Source: Hyphomicrobiaceae bacterium
GTDB lineage: Bacteria; Pseudomonadota; Alphaproteobacteria; Rhizobiales; Devosiaceae
Direction: 5' to 3'
Length of the DNA stretch: 64,000 nt
Assembly (NCBI GenBank): GCA_020638065.1
Contig: JACKJG010000015.1
Location: forward strand, 1 to 64,000
Below the pieces are notes generated by a model. That model did no database searches. It was not told the DNA's origin and saw nothing but the letters and a program-made list of their open reading frames with translations. Positions 45,069 to 53,111 of the stretch are shown here, piece by piece. Each line of letters starts with the position of its first letter. Within the stretch, counting starts at the first letter, position 1. Both the position numbers and the translations under genes were made by a program.

Positions 45069-46039
45069 AATGTACCGTTCGCAAGGGTTGGTGTGTCGCC
45101 GACCAGATCGGCGCCGCCATATTGCGCCATCAGGGCGAACGATTGGGCCGCCGCATCTACGTCTTCTTGCGAATAGCCCGTTATGATGCCGGCACGATAG
45201 GCGTCGCGCAGGCCGATGAACAGTGCATCATTGTCGCCAACGTTCATGGCGCCGCGGATCTGTTCCCAGACGCTGTCGTCGTTCAGCAACGCATCCTTGG
45301 CATCAAACGAGGCATCGAGAAAAGCGTGCAACTCGTCCTTCTTCTTGCGGGCATTGGCCTCGCTGAACACCCAGCCGAGCAGCGGGGGCGTGCGTGCCAC
45401 ACCGAGTTCAGCCATCATATCCTTGACCGAAATCAGCTCCTGCATGCCTGCGATTTTGGCACGCGCGTTCCAGTGCCAGAAATTGAGCGATGCTTGCGAC
45501 TGGCCGGAGGCCAGAAGTTCATTGATCAGCGGCGGTGCGCCGTATTTGGCCGTGATCTGGCCGGCAAGGGCATCGCCGGTCTTGGCCTGATAATAGGCCT
45601 GCAAGATCACCCAGCTCTTGTCGACAGGTCCGCCGGCAATGCCGATGGTCTTGCCTGGCAGATCCTCAATCGACTGCACGGCCCCATTGGGATCGACCAT
45701 CAAACCGCCCACGGCCAATGAATGCGGCACGAAGGTGAAATCCGCACCCTGGTTGCGCTGGATCGACACCCAGATGAAGTCGGACAGGATCACGTCGGCC
45801 GCGCCACCTTGCAGCGCAACCTGCCCTGCACGGCTGTCTGCAACCGGCCGCACCTCGATTTCGATCCCGTGTTTCTTGTCGAGACCAAGCGCCTCTATCG
45901 CCGCGATCTCCCAGGAAGCGGTGCCGCCCTCCTGAAGCGCGAGCGCAATCTTTTTGGTTTCCGGGCTGAATGCCGAAAGGCTCACCCAAGCGATCACAAT
46001 TAGCGCCAGTGCCCCGGCGCGTCCTAGCCAACTTTTCAT
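45047..46039 (-). CDS. SsuA/THI5-like ABC substrate-binding protein
   Basis: A 330-aa periplasmic binding protein with a signal peptide (MKSWLGRAGALALIVIAWVSLSAFS). The fold is that of the nitrate/sulfonate/taurine group: GTASWEIAAIEALGLDKKHGIEIEV and ALQGGAADVILSDFIWVSIQR. First gene of a four-gene minus-strand operon in the dehydrogenase island. The ligand is not readable; a metal-related or cofactor-related ligand is a guess from context. Confidence 0.83.
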   Translation of the reverse strand: MKSWLGRAGALALIVIAWVSLSAFSPETKKIALALQEGGTASWEIAAIEALGLDKKHGIEIEVRPVADSRAGQVALQGGAADVILSDFIWVSIQRNQGADFTFVPHSLAVGGLMVDPNGAVQSIEDLPGKTIGIAGGPVDKSWVILQAYYQAKTGDALAGQITAKYGAPPLINELLASGQSQASLNFWHWNARAKIAGMQELISVKDMMAELGVARTPPLLGWVFSEANARKKKDELHAFLDASFDAKDALLNDDSVWEQIRGAMNVGDNDALFIGLRDAYRAGIITGYSQEDVDAAAQSFALMAQYGGADLVGDTPTLANGTFWRGYHR

Positions 46040-46217
46040 CGTCCCCTCCCGGCCAATGTCACAACGTCACGTTTTTCAAAAGAGCTAGCACCATCGCTTA
46101 TTCGACTTGGCAATGTCCAACATCAATGCGCGCAGATTGACCTTTGGGCAGCGCTGTCGAAACCTGCTCTTGAAGCATCACCGGGCCGGAAACCTGGTAA
46201 CGCCTGACGGAGGACAA

Positions 46218-46649
46218 ATGGGAATCAGGAACAGAACGCACTGGGCCATAGCTGCCCTTGTTGCAATGGGCATGGTTGCCCCGGCGCATGGCGAGGGAAA
46301 CCTGGCGTCGCGTCCGGAGCGCCTGCCGGATACCGAAATCAATGGCGTGGACCTGACCCTGTCGGAACACGAATATCATCTTGAAACCGGAAAATACTAT
46401 CGCTGGCGCATCGTCAGCGATGGTAGCGACGAATTCGCCGTCAAGGCACCTGAATTGTTCCGCAATTCCTGGATCGATCAGGTCGTTATCGATGACCTCG
46501 AAGTCAAACCCATGGGGCTTTATAGCGTCGAGTTCGACGATGAGGGCACGATCGATATCTGGTTTGTGCCAATCCGGCCGGGGCGCTATGAGTTCTGGGT
46601 GGACGGCTATGAGGACAGGGGCATGAGCGGTGATTTCATTGTCGACTAG
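46218..46649 (+). CDS. Cupredoxin-like exported protein with a degenerate copper site
   Basis: A 143-aa protein with a signal peptide (to about VAPAHG). The C-terminal half reads VPIRPGRYEFWVDGYEDRGMSGDFIVD, which aligns with the copper loop of cupredoxins, but the usual Cys is Val and the His is Tyr; only Met remains. It probably does not bind a type-1 copper. GGAGG precedes the ATG at 46218. First gene of the plus-strand ABC operon. Confidence 0.6.
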   Translation: MGIRNRTHWAIAALVAMGMVAPAHGEGNLASRPERLPDTEINGVDLTLSEHEYHLETGKYYRWRIVSDGSDEFAVKAPELFRNSWIDQVVIDDLEVKPMGLYSVEFDDEGTIDIWFVPIRPGRYEFWVDGYEDRGMSGDFIVD

Positions 46650-46656
46650 GCATTGG

Positions 46657-47640
46657 ATGAGGCGCGGCCGCACCAGCATTTTGACGGGTGCATTGGTGGC
46701 TTTCATGGGTGCGTCATCGCCGGCATTGGCGACCGATACCGGTCTGATCTTCGTCAGCAACGAACGCAGCAACGACATCTACGTGCTGTCGCCGGATTAC
46801 GAACTTGTCACCAAGATCGAAACCGACCGGCGGCCGCGCGACATGCATTTCAATGCGGCGCACACACTTCTTTACGTGGCGTGCGGCGACGATGACGTCA
46901 TCGACATCATCGACGTGGCGACGCTCGAGGTGGTGGACGCCATCCCGACGGGTCCGAGCCCTGAGGTCTTCGCCTTTTCGCCTGACGAAAGCCAGATCTA
47001 CGTGTCGAACGAGGAAGACTCCACTCTCGAGATCATCGACGTCGCTGACAAGATCGTCACCGCCCGTATTCCCACCGGCGCCGAGCCGGAGGGTGTGATC
47101 CATTCGATCGACGGCAAGACAGTTTATGTCACCTCGGAAGTCGCCGACATGGTGCATGTTGTCGATCTTGCCAGCCAGAGCGTTGTCAAGAACATCATTG
47201 TCGGCACCAGGCCGCGCCGCTTCATCGTCACCCCGGATGGGAGCGAGCTCTGGGTGTCCGACGAATTGTCGAGCGAGGTACATGTCATCGATCTGGCCAC
47301 TCTGGAGATCAAGGAGGTTCTGACCTTCCTGCCGCCGGGCTTCCGGCCGGAAGATGTCACGCCGGTCGGCATGGCGATCACAAAGGACGGTTCGAAGACC
47401 CTGATTTCGCTTGGCCGCGCCAACCATGTTGCCATCATCGATACCGCATCGCGCAACGTTCTGTCCTACGTGCTGGTCGGCAGCCGCGCCTGGTCGGTCG
47501 ATCTCAGCCGAGACGAAAAGACGGCTATCGTCGCCAACGGCCTGTCAGACGATATCACCATCATCGACATGGGATCGATGAAGCCGGTCAGATCGGTGCC
47601 GGTCGGCCGAACGCCGCATACCGTGGTCATCGACGATTGA
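46657..47640 (+). CDS. PQQ-system YVTN-type beta-propeller protein
   Basis: A 327-aa exported seven-blade YVTN propeller: signal peptide (MRRGRTSILTGALVAFMG...ALA) followed by repeats such as FVSNERSNDIYVLSPDYELV, VSNEEDSTLEIIDVADKIV and VTSEVADMVHVVDLASQSVV. It matches the PQQ-dependent-catabolism-associated propellers found with PQQ dehydrogenases (PQQ_ABC_repeats). Starts at GTG 46630 or TTG 46639 are also open. The next gene starts at its stop codon (TGATG). Confidence 0.85.
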   Translation: MRRGRTSILTGALVAFMGASSPALATDTGLIFVSNERSNDIYVLSPDYELVTKIETDRRPRDMHFNAAHTLLYVACGDDDVIDIIDVATLEVVDAIPTGPSPEVFAFSPDESQIYVSNEEDSTLEIIDVADKIVTARIPTGAEPEGVIHSIDGKTVYVTSEVADMVHVVDLASQSVVKNIIVGTRPRRFIVTPDGSELWVSDELSSEVHVIDLATLEIKEVLTFLPPGFRPEDVTPVGMAITKDGSKTLISLGRANHVAIIDTASRNVLSYVLVGSRAWSVDLSRDEKTAIVANGLSDDITIIDMGSMKPVRSVPVGRTPHTVVIDD

Positions 47641-48809
47641 TGGCCTGGCTGCGCCCCGTCCTTGCGCTGATCGTCCTGCTGGCAGGCACGGGATTGGCCG
47701 CCGCCGAGGACGTGGTTCTGGGCTATCTCTCGCAGACCGACGATCCGCGTTATGTGCGTGACTGGGGCTATGCCCGCCTGATCGCACCGCCGGCTGACAC
47801 GACTGTGGACGGCGCCACCATGGCGCTCAAGGACCTGTCCTTCGTGACGGATGCGAGCGGCTTGTCTGTCACGCTCGATGCGCGCGAAGCACCGGACCTT
47901 GACGGGCTCAAGATCGCGCTTGAGGCCCAGATTGCTGCCGGCGCCCGTTTTGTCATTCTCGATCTGAACGCCGAACTGGTCTCAGGCCTTGCCGAGGCGG
48001 CGGCGGGGTCGCCGGTGATGCTGATCAATGCAACCGCACCGGACGACAGTCTTCGCACCGCATGTTTTGCCGGCCTTCTGCATTCCGGTCCTTCCGACCG
48101 CATGCTGGAGGACGCCCTTACGCAATATCTGCGCTTTCAGAACTGGACGCGCGCGCTGGTGCTCTATGGCGAGCATCCGCGGGATTCGATCATTGCCGAA
48201 GCGTTCGCGAAATCTGCGGCGCGCCTGAGGATCGGCATTTCCGACACGCGCCCGTTCACGCTCGCGGCCGACCCTCAAAATCGCGAGCAGAACAATATCA
48301 AGCTTCTGACCGGGGGCACCGATTATGACGTGGTCTTTGTCGCCGACACGCGCGGCGAGTTCGGACGCTACATCCCCTACGCAACGAACCTGGCCCGGCC
48401 GGTCGTGGGATCGGTCGGCCTGACGCCACTGGCCTGGCACTGGGCCTTCGAACGCGATGGAGCGACCCAGGTCAGTTCACGCTTCGACCGGATGACTGGC
48501 CGCAAGATGAGCGGCGAGGATTGGTCGGTCTGGATCGCGGCCAAGGCTATCCTGACCGCCTACACCAAGATCACCGACCATTCGGTGACCGCACTTGCCG
48601 ACTACATGCGCTCTGATGCGATGCGGCTCGACGGCTCCAAGGGCGTGTCCCTGAATTTCCGTGACTGGAACGGGCAATTGCGGATGCCGGTCATGCTGGC
48701 TACCGCCGACGCGGTGATTGCGGTTGCGCCCATCGAGGGCTATCTTCACAGGGACAACACACTCGACACCCTTGGGACCGATCGCGCGGAGTTTCGGTGC
48801 AGTCCGTAA
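47640..48809 (+). CDS. Substrate-binding protein of the PQQ alcohol-dehydrogenase ABC system
   Basis: A 389-aa periplasmic binding protein (signal peptide MAWLRPVLALIVLLAGTGLAAA). Its layout is that of type I (Leu/Ile/Val-like) folds: VVLGYLSQTDDPRYVRDWGYARL, then a second lobe. It fits the PQQ_ABC_bind family (PedA1/LutA-like), members of which serve lanthanide uptake in Pseudomonas and Methylobacterium. The ATG at 47640 shares one base with the upstream stop, and its 3' end overlaps the permease gene by 13 bp. Confidence 0.85.
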   Translation: MAWLRPVLALIVLLAGTGLAAAEDVVLGYLSQTDDPRYVRDWGYARLIAPPADTTVDGATMALKDLSFVTDASGLSVTLDAREAPDLDGLKIALEAQIAAGARFVILDLNAELVSGLAEAAAGSPVMLINATAPDDSLRTACFAGLLHSGPSDRMLEDALTQYLRFQNWTRALVLYGEHPRDSIIAEAFAKSAARLRIGISDTRPFTLAADPQNREQNNIKLLTGGTDYDVVFVADTRGEFGRYIPYATNLARPVVGSVGLTPLAWHWAFERDGATQVSSRFDRMTGRKMSGEDWSVWIAAKAILTAYTKITDHSVTALADYMRSDAMRLDGSKGVSLNFRDWNGQLRMPVMLATADAVIAVAPIEGYLHRDNTLDTLGTDRAEFRCSP

Positions 48810-49609
48810 TATTCAGGCTTTGGTTGGGCTTTTACGTGATCGCCTGGCGCGAGATCGCCAAGTTCTTGCGCCAGCGCGAACGCTTGTTGTCGAGCCTGGT
48901 GCGGCCGGCATTGTGGCTTTTGGTGTTCGCCACCGGCCTGCACGACCTTTTGGGGGTCTCGATCGTCGAACCCTACCAGACCTACACGCCCTATCAGGAA
49001 TATATCCTGCCCGGCCTTGTCGGCATCGTCATTCTGTTCCAGTCCATGCAGTCGGCCCTGTCGATGGTTTACGATCGGGAGGCCGGCGTCATGCGATCCA
49101 TGTTGGTCACCCCGTTGCCGCGGCCGTTCCTGCTGTTCGCCAAGATCGGTGGCGCAACCATCCTGTCCCTGTTCCAGGCCACGATATTTCTGGCGCTGGC
49201 CGCGATATTCGGGTTTTACATGCCCTTCTCAACTGTCGCCTGGGCCATTCCCGCAATCATCCTGACCGGTCTCATGCTCGGTTCGATCGGGCTTCTGGTT
49301 ACCGTTTATACCCGCCGTATCGAGAATTTCGCCGGGATGATGAACTTCGTCATCTTCCCGATGTTTTTCTTGTCTTCGGCGCTCTATCCGCTGTGGAAAT
49401 TGCGGGAAGCGGGCGCCGAGCCGATCTACATCCTGTCGCTGATCAATCCGTTCACCCATGCGGTCGAACTGATCCGCTTCGCCGCCTATGGTCAGTTCAA
49501 CCTGACCTCGTTTGCCGTGGTCGCCGGGGTCGGACTGGTCGCCTTCTTTCTGGCGGCACGAGGGTACAATCCGCTTGCCGGCGCAATCGGACGGATCAAG
49601 CGCGATTAG
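48797..49609 (+). CDS. ABC-2 type permease, PedC/LutF-like
   Basis: A 270-aa permease with about six helices and the motif YIYLPGLVGIVILFQ-like YILPGLVGIVILFQSM, PLPRPFLLFAKIGGATILSLFQ and LSSALYPLWKLRE typical of ABC-2 exporters of the PQQ alcohol-dehydrogenase system. GTG start within the end of the binding-protein gene. No ATPase follows; its probable ATPase is at 42752-43513 on the other strand. Confidence 0.87.
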   Translation: MQSVIFRLWLGFYVIAWREIAKFLRQRERLLSSLVRPALWLLVFATGLHDLLGVSIVEPYQTYTPYQEYILPGLVGIVILFQSMQSALSMVYDREAGVMRSMLVTPLPRPFLLFAKIGGATILSLFQATIFLALAAIFGFYMPFSTVAWAIPAIILTGLMLGSIGLLVTVYTRRIENFAGMMNFVIFPMFFLSSALYPLWKLREAGAEPIYILSLINPFTHAVELIRFAAYGQFNLTSFAVVAGVGLVAFFLAARGYNPLAGAIGRIKRD

Positions 49610-49689
49610 TGCTCTTCGTGGCCTGACGGATAGCCTTTCCGCGGCACGAACCGGTTCCACTTCGCCTGGGAATTGACATTGAAACCGCC

Positions 49690-50526
49690 CTAGCGGACGT
49701 GAAGCGGTGCCGTCGTGTCCGGGAGGTTTCTTCGTCTGCGCGGCAGAGCGGCCCGCAGGCTGGTTGCGAGGCCGATCAGCCCCGCAAAGGTCAATGCGAC
49801 CAGCAGGCCCGCCACCAGCCATCTTGCCCATGCTGATTTCTCGAGACCCGCACCAAGCCAGTCACGCGTGCCAAGAACCTCCAGCTGGCCGCGAACGCCG
49901 TCTGCGGCGCCCAGGCTGAACTGGCTGATTGCATCCGGCGAGAAGTCCACGGCTGCACTTCTCCAGACGATGATCGATCGATCCGCCCCGGGCGCCATGT
50001 CGCCCAGCTTGATGGCCGACAATCCCGGTTGGGTCTCGGTGATCGGGACAATGCCATTACTGTCCTGCGCGCGCAGGGCACCCGGTATGATCATCGCCAC
50101 ATCGGCCAACGCCGCTGTTCCGCCGTTGTGCACCTTGATCTGGGCGGTGCTCTTGAATTGCCCCAATGACAGCACATCGGCCAGCGGCTGGACTGCCCCG
50201 ATCATCTTGCGGATGACGCCGGCATTTATGAGCCGCGGAATGACGACATCGTGCAGTTTCTGCTGGTTGTCGCTTCCCATGACCAGCCGCAGAGCGACAT
50301 CGGTCAGCACGCGGCCCTGCATTTCGGCGACCAGAAAGTCCGAGACCTCCTGCGGCGCCACGCCGAATCCGCTGGGAAGCGGATAATCGTTGAGAACCAT
50401 TTCAGCCTTCAGATTGCCTGACATCAACGCGCTCAATCCACCAGTCATCGCGGCCAGCCCAAGCCCGCCGGCAAATGTCAGGCCCAGGAAAAACAGGATC
50501 GCAATTGCGCGCACCCGAAACGACAT
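49690..50526 (-). CDS. Membrane-anchored protein of unknown function
   Basis: A 278-aa protein with an N-terminal hydrophobic segment (IAILFFLGLTFAGGLGLAA), a periplasmic domain and a C-terminal membrane helix (WLVAGLLVALTFAGLIGLATSL) followed by a basic tail. No family recognised. GGGGAGAA precedes the ATG at 50526, which is preferred to the in-frame start at 50604. Confidence 0.6.
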   Translation of the reverse strand: MSFRVRAIAILFFLGLTFAGGLGLAAMTGGLSALMSGNLKAEMVLNDYPLPSGFGVAPQEVSDFLVAEMQGRVLTDVALRLVMGSDNQQKLHDVVIPRLINAGVIRKMIGAVQPLADVLSLGQFKSTAQIKVHNGGTAALADVAMIIPGALRAQDSNGIVPITETQPGLSAIKLGDMAPGADRSIIVWRSAAVDFSPDAISQFSLGAADGVRGQLEVLGTRDWLGAGLEKSAWARWLVAGLLVALTFAGLIGLATSLRAALPRRRRNLPDTTAPLHVR

Positions 50527-50730
50527 CGGCGGATTCTCCCCATTTCGGTCGATATTAGCCAAAGAGAAGCAGGATGGAACCGCCGCAAATCCGATATTGG
50601 GCATTGGTCACCCTTGTCCGCGCCGTTCCGGGTCTTGCACGGTACGGCCGCCCGGACCCGGATTTGCAGCAAACGGATTTCCAGCAAACGGATTTCGGCA
50701 CTTGCACCTTTTGCACAAACTCATTATAAA

Positions 50731-50748
50731 CTGAACCAAATGGTTCAG
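50731..50748. promoter_or_regulatory. Operator palindrome over the ArsR start codon
   Basis: CTGAACCAAATGGTTCAG is an inverted repeat of perfect 8-bp arms with an AA centre; it contains the ATG of the ArsR gene. A bound repressor here would block transcription and also initiation of its own mRNA. Confidence 0.7.
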
Positions 50749-51102
50749 TGTTCAACCCCTCCGCTCGATTTGTCGTTTTCGGCTCTGTCTGATGCAACGC
50801 GCCGCGGCATCATCGACCAGCTCGGTCGCGGCGACGCGTCGATCACAAGTCTTGCCGACAGGTTCCACATGACGCTGACCGGCATGAAAAAGCATGTTCA
50901 GGTTCTTGAGAGGGCTGGGCTCGTCGTCACACAGAAGGTCGGGCGCGTCAGGACCTGCAAGCTCGGGAAGTCCGGACTCGCGGCAGAGGCAGAATGGATC
51001 GAGGCGCATCGAAAGCTCTTTGAGGCGCGCTTTGATGCACTGGATGAAATCATCAGCGAAATGAAACAGGAGGGATCCGATGAGCCCGGAAAACAGCAAT
51101 AA
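50740..51102 (+). CDS. ArsR family transcriptional regulator
   Basis: A 120-aa winged-helix repressor: FSALSDATRRGIIDQLGRGDASITSLADRFHMTLTGMKKHVQVLERAGLV is the full HTH. No ArsR metal-binding CxC motif is visible (a single Cys lies in CSTPP and in RTCKLG), so this is the type paired with SRPBCC genes rather than a metal sensor. It overlaps the SRPBCC gene by 23 bp. Confidence 0.88.
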   Translation: MVQCSTPPLDLSFSALSDATRRGIIDQLGRGDASITSLADRFHMTLTGMKKHVQVLERAGLVVTQKVGRVRTCKLGKSGLAAEAEWIEAHRKLFEARFDALDEIISEMKQEGSDEPGKQQ

Positions 51103-51583
51103 GTCCGATGAGCAGAGCCAGGTGTCGATCGAACGCGAAGGCGATTGTGAGCTCGTGGTTACAAGGACATTTGATGCGCCGCCCGGCACCGTCTACAGGG
51201 CGTGGAGCCAGGCCGAGTTGTTCCGGCGCTGGTGGGTGCCAAAATCGGCGCCCGGCATTTCGTTGGTGGCCTGCGAGCTGGATGTCCGCACCGGCGGAAA
51301 GTACCGGCTGGAATTCAGTGCGGGTGGCGCAGAAACCATGGCCTTTTACGGCAAGTATCTCGAGGTCGTGCCGAACGAACGCATCGTCTGGACCAATGAC
51401 GAGGGAGAAGAGGGTGCCGTAACCACCGTGATTTTCGAAGATAGGGGCGGCAAAACGCTGTTGACGTTTCGCGAGGTCTATCCGTCAAAGGAGGCGCTTG
51501 ACGAAGCCTTGCAGGGCAGCGCGGTCGCCTTGCCCGAACAGCTGGAGCAGCTCGGCCAGTTGCTTGCAGACATGGACAGGTAG
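51080..51583 (+). CDS. SRPBCC (AHSA1-like) domain protein
   Basis: A 167-aa START/SRPBCC-fold protein: LVVTRTFDAPPGTVYRAWSQAELFRRWWVPK is the family start and GGKTLLTFREVYPS the C-terminal strand. Ligand unknown. ArsR-SRPBCC pairs are widespread and the regulator usually controls the pair. Confidence 0.85.
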   Translation: MSPENSNKSDEQSQVSIEREGDCELVVTRTFDAPPGTVYRAWSQAELFRRWWVPKSAPGISLVACELDVRTGGKYRLEFSAGGAETMAFYGKYLEVVPNERIVWTNDEGEEGAVTTVIFEDRGGKTLLTFREVYPSKEALDEALQGSAVALPEQLEQLGQLLADMDR

Positions 51584-51654
51584 GGCAGACGCGCAGTCGG
51601 GTCAGCGGGCCGCCAAAGGTGACTTTCATTCAGCTTTGCTGAACCGTTTGGAAA

Positions 51655-51731
<77 letters not shown>

Positions 51732-51872
51732 TTCCGGTTTGGTTCGGACGGCAGCGTCCGCCACCCCAAATCGGGCGGAACCTAGCCCAATTCGCCCGAT
51801 GTGGCAACGCGGTTTGGCGGGCTGTGCGTTGACACTTCGCAACCCGCCCGTTCGCGCCACGACCCCGAACCG

Positions 51873-53108
51873 TCAACCGGTCTGGCGCTGTTCAACCTCG
51901 GCACCGTCGGTCAGGCCTGATGAAGGATAAAGAACGATCTGGTCGCCGGGCTCGAGCCCGCCGGTGACGCTCGCCTCAAGACCGTTATTTTCGCCCAGCG
52001 TGATGACCTGAATGCTGGCGACGCCATCGACCACCTTGAACACGGCCCAATCCTCACCCTGACGGAACAGGGCGCCGGTCGGCACAAGGGTTGCGCCGTT
52101 TTGCTCACTGATGACGATTTCCACCTCGACGCGGAAACCGTGGCCGAGATTGCCGCGTTCCTCGGGCGGATCGGTGAAACCGATCACCGCCTTGACACGC
52201 TGCTCTTCGACCCCGAGGGCCGAATATTTCGAAAAGCCCGACGGGTCGACCCGTTCGACAACGCCATTGAGGGTCCGGTCGGCACCGAAATTCTCGATAA
52301 TAACCCGATCGCCGGCGGAAACCCGCACCGCATCCGTCGATAAAAGATCGACGGTGATTTCGAGATCTTTGTCGATATTGCCGATCTCCATGATCTGGGT
52401 GCCGGCGGGCAGGGTGGTTTCACTTTGCTGCAGCACCTGCAGGATGCGGCCCGAGGCGGGTGCCTTGAGTTCGATCAGTTCTTCGGTGTCCTCGGTGCCC
52501 GCAGCGGTGATGGTCGGGTCGTCGAAACTGATGAGTTGGGCACGGGCATTGGCCAGTTCAGCCTCACGCATGGAGACGACGGCCTCGGCGGAATCACGTT
52601 GTGCCTGGGCCGCGAAGACCTTGCGCTGGGCCTGATCAAGCTGAGATTCGGATAAAAGATCCCGATTGAGCAACTGCAGGGCGCGGTTATATTCCTCAAC
52701 CTGGATATCGAGGTCGGACTTGGCAAGATTGAGGTCCGACTGGGACGCCTTGAGCGCGGCGGCGGCGGCATCGACGGCGGCGCGGGCCTGTTCGCGGGTG
52801 CGGGCATCAAGAACGGTCGGCGAGGTGGGCAACATGCGCGCCACAACGGTTTCTCCCGCCACCACTTCGTCGCCGGGCTGTACGTCGACACGCAACAGCC
52901 GGCCCATCACCGGCGTCGAAATCACGTAAGCGTCGTGGACGCGTGTCCGGCCCTCCTCGTGGATGGTTACGGTCAGGGTGCCGCGGGTCACCTCGCCGAT
53001 ATCAACCAGCATCGGCTTGGGCCAGAAGGCATAGACCAGACCGGCGCCGACCAAAATCACGGCCAAAACGATGATGATGAGACGAGAGCGGCGTTTGTGG
53101 TTTTGCAT
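51873..53108 (-). CDS. HlyD-type periplasmic adaptor of an ABC exporter
   Basis: A 411-aa membrane-fusion protein: N-terminal helix (LIIIVLAVILVGAGLVYAF), a lipoyl/barrel-sandwich half motif (VQPGDEVVAGETVVARM), a coiled-coil hairpin (about 125-215) and a beta-barrel domain. It is the last gene of an ATPase-permease-adaptor operon of the MacAB/DevBCA kind, 3 bp after the permease. Not a type I secretion adaptor by context. Confidence 0.88.
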   Translation of the reverse strand: MQNHKRRSRLIIIVLAVILVGAGLVYAFWPKPMLVDIGEVTRGTLTVTIHEEGRTRVHDAYVISTPVMGRLLRVDVQPGDEVVAGETVVARMLPTSPTVLDARTREQARAAVDAAAAALKASQSDLNLAKSDLDIQVEEYNRALQLLNRDLLSESQLDQAQRKVFAAQAQRDSAEAVVSMREAELANARAQLISFDDPTITAAGTEDTEELIELKAPASGRILQVLQQSETTLPAGTQIMEIGNIDKDLEITVDLLSTDAVRVSAGDRVIIENFGADRTLNGVVERVDPSGFSKYSALGVEEQRVKAVIGFTDPPEERGNLGHGFRVEVEIVISEQNGATLVPTGALFRQGEDWAVFKVVDGVASIQVITLGENNGLEASVTGGLEPGDQIVLYPSSGLTDGAEVEQRQTG

Positions 53109-53111
53109 GTT

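Noticed and set aside
51873..53108. HlyD-like protein as the RTX type I secretion adaptor
   Set aside because: It is in an operon with a double-FtsX permease and LolD-type ATPase, the MacAB/DevBCA arrangement, with no HlyB-like transporter or TolC.
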